Shown here: in pieces, positions 62,805 to 64,000 of the stretch
Position numbering within the stretch: the stretch's first letter is position 1
Layout: every line of letters starts with the position of its first letter
Origin: Shewanella gelidii
GTDB taxonomy: Bacteria > Pseudomonadota > Gammaproteobacteria > Enterobacterales > Shewanellaceae
Assembly (NCBI RefSeq): GCF_014647855.1
Contig: NZ_BMPZ01000001.1
Span: 682,001 to 746,000 of the forward strand
Direction of reading: 5' to 3'
Length of the DNA: 64,000 bases
Notes under the pieces: model-generated
Databases searched by the model: none
Seen by the model: the letters and a program-made list of their open reading frames with translations, nothing else
What the model was told of the DNA's origin: nothing
Program-made: the position numbers and the translations under genes

Positions 62805-64000
62805 ATGACGCACGTAGCTGGTTACACGGGATTTCTACCTGAAAATAAGCTTTTACTGAATGCCGTCAAAGAGGGAATTTATGGGTTTGATTTAGATGGA
62901 AACGCCGTCTTCATTAATCCAGCTGCGGAGCAAATGACGGGTTGGCAAACGCAAGATCTACTTGGTAAGAACATTCATGATTGCCACCATCATAGCCACG
63001 CAGACGGCAGCCCCTATCATCAACATGACTGCCCAATTTACAGCACCCTCAAAGATGGTATTGCCAGAGAAATCGATCACGAAGTATTTTGGCGTAAAGA
63101 TGGTAGTTCATTTCCGGTTCACTACACCTCTACACCTGTCTATAAATCAGGGCAACTTATTGGAGTAGTTGCTATATTTCGCGATATCAGTATGCAAAAA
63201 CACACGGAGCAATCTCTCCGAGAAGCTCTCGCCCAAGTACAAGCACTCTCTGAACAGCTCACAAGCGAAAATCATTATCTACAGGCAGAGCTCGCCGATA
63301 AATCGGGCAGTGTGGGGATTGCGGGTAGCAGCCTGGCTATCGGACAAATGATCCAGCAAATCAAATTGGTCGCCAATACCAATAGTACTGTACTGATTTG
63401 TGGCGAAAACGGTACAGGTAAGGAGCTTGTAGCCCGAAATCTACATCAATTGAGCGACCGCAAATCCAAACCTTTGGTGAGTGTCAACTGTGCTGCATTC
63501 TCATCAACCTTGCTGGAAAGCGAATTATTTGGTCACGAAAAAGGAGCGTTTACCGGCGCCACTTCGCGCCGTAAAGGCCGCTTTGAGCTCGCCCACCAAG
63601 GCACTTTATTTTTAGATGAGGTGGCAGAGCTCTCCCTAGAAGCACAATCAAAATTGCTTCGTGTGATTCAAGAACAAGAGTTTGAGCGCGTCGGCAGCAG
63701 TGAAACGATTCAGGTCGATATTCGATTGATCGCTGCTAGCCATTATGATTTGTTAAAGCGTGTAGAGCAGGGCTTGTTCCGAATGGATTTGTATTACCGA
63801 CTCAATGTATTCCCCATTCATGTGCCGCCACTAAGGGATCGGCTAGAAGACATTCCCGAATTGGCGACACATATACTCAGCCATTTAAACCATAAACTGG
63901 GTAAAAAGATCGAAGCGATTAGCAAGCAAGGGCTTAAAAAACTCGCAGGTTATCAATGGCCAGGAAATGTTCGAGAGCTACAAAACGTTTTAGAGCGAGA
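62805..64000 (+). CDS. PAS domain sigma-54-dependent transcriptional activator (partial)
   Basis: 398 codons are visible and the gene runs off the right edge. Residues about 12-130 form a PAS domain that bears a His/Cys cluster (HDCHHHSHADGSPYHQHDCP), a known pattern in this group, which may bind metal or haem. After a coiled-coil linker comes the AAA+ domain: Walker A GENGTGKELVARNL, the sigma-54 contact GAFTGA, Walker B GTLFLDEVAELS and the R-finger region RMDLYYRLNVFPI. The C-terminal Fis-type HTH is outside the window. Such proteins activate sigma-54 promoters in response to the PAS signal. ATG 62805 is preceded by GTGAAG. Confidence 0.92.
   Translation, partial: MTHVAGYTGFLPENKLLLNAVKEGIYGFDLDGNAVFINPAAEQMTGWQTQDLLGKNIHDCHHHSHADGSPYHQHDCPIYSTLKDGIAREIDHEVFWRKDGSSFPVHYTSTPVYKSGQLIGVVAIFRDISMQKHTEQSLREALAQVQALSEQLTSENHYLQAELADKSGSVGIAGSSLAIGQMIQQIKLVANTNSTVLICGENGTGKELVARNLHQLSDRKSKPLVSVNCAAFSSTLLESELFGHEKGAFTGATSRRKGRFELAHQGTLFLDEVAELSLEAQSKLLRVIQEQEFERVGSSETIQVDIRLIAASHYDLLKRVEQGLFRMDLYYRLNVFPIHVPPLRDRLEDIPELATHILSHLNHKLGKKIEAISKQGLKKLAGYQWPGNVRELQNVLER

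Overview
The window is a chromosomal segment of moderate GC from a Gram-negative gammaproteobacterium, most likely Shewanella or a close relative in the Alteromonadales. The reasons are a periplasmic multihaem cytochrome c paired with a Tat-exported flavoprotein, a NrfJ-like periplasmic protein, many c-di-GMP proteins (HD-GYP, GGDEF-EAL, HDOD), FadL and OprD outer-membrane proteins and proton-translocating PntAB. The genus is an inference. I found no rRNA, tRNA, CRISPR array, phage or complete insertion sequence.

Layout. 1-11.5 kb: housekeeping and catabolic genes (partial membrane protein, GNAT acetyltransferase, BASS symporter + class II aldolase with a divergent LysR, PpiC, periplasmic binding protein, VOC protein, RluA-type pseudouridine synthase, secreted nuclease, DUF6765 protein). 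11.7-19.3 kb: an accessory respiratory module on the minus strand (flavoprotein, tetrahaem cytochrome c, OprD-type porin, tannase-family lipoprotein esterase). A divergent FCD/GntR regulator and a 30-bp palindrome lie at its promoter, and a decayed lipoprotein gene lies beyond the regulator. 19.5-20.55 kb: two gene cassettes of integron type on the minus strand, with attC-like boundaries but no integrase. 21-28.3 kb: LysR, monooxygenase-like proteins, a degenerate metallo-beta-lactamase-fold protein, an HD-GYP protein, and a hemerythrin-PAS-GGDEF-EAL gene split by an in-frame stop.

28.5-34.4 kb looks like an electrophile/thiol-stress island: TetR regulator, AhpD-like protein, HAD dehalogenase, KefG/KefB-type K+ efflux pair and YghU-type glutathione transferase. 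The same motif (TGAAC-N4-GTTCA) occurs at the TetR promoter and upstream of the transferase, so one regulator may serve both ends. 34.45-34.95 kb holds an unannotated minus-strand transcription unit: a promoter, a hairpin-rich leader with several GGA motifs, two very small ORFs and a strong terminator.

35-50.7 kb: MATE transporter, NrfJ-like protein, secreted unknown, FadL, pntAB, SDR + LysR, a MASE1-PAS-GGDEF-EAL protein, and a dmeF-marR metal-efflux operon with an operator cluster. 50.9-64 kb: a 1206-aa FG-GAP lipoprotein, nitroreductase, RcsF-like lipoprotein, methyltransferase, HDOD protein, a conserved 470-aa unknown, a DUF4437 lipoprotein, LysR, and the start of a PAS/sigma-54 activator that runs off the end.

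The most interesting items are the flavoprotein/cytochrome/porin/esterase operon (a candidate system that hydrolyses an ester and respires the released unsaturated acid), the integrase-less integron cassettes, and the structured small-ORF transcript at 34.5-34.95 kb.
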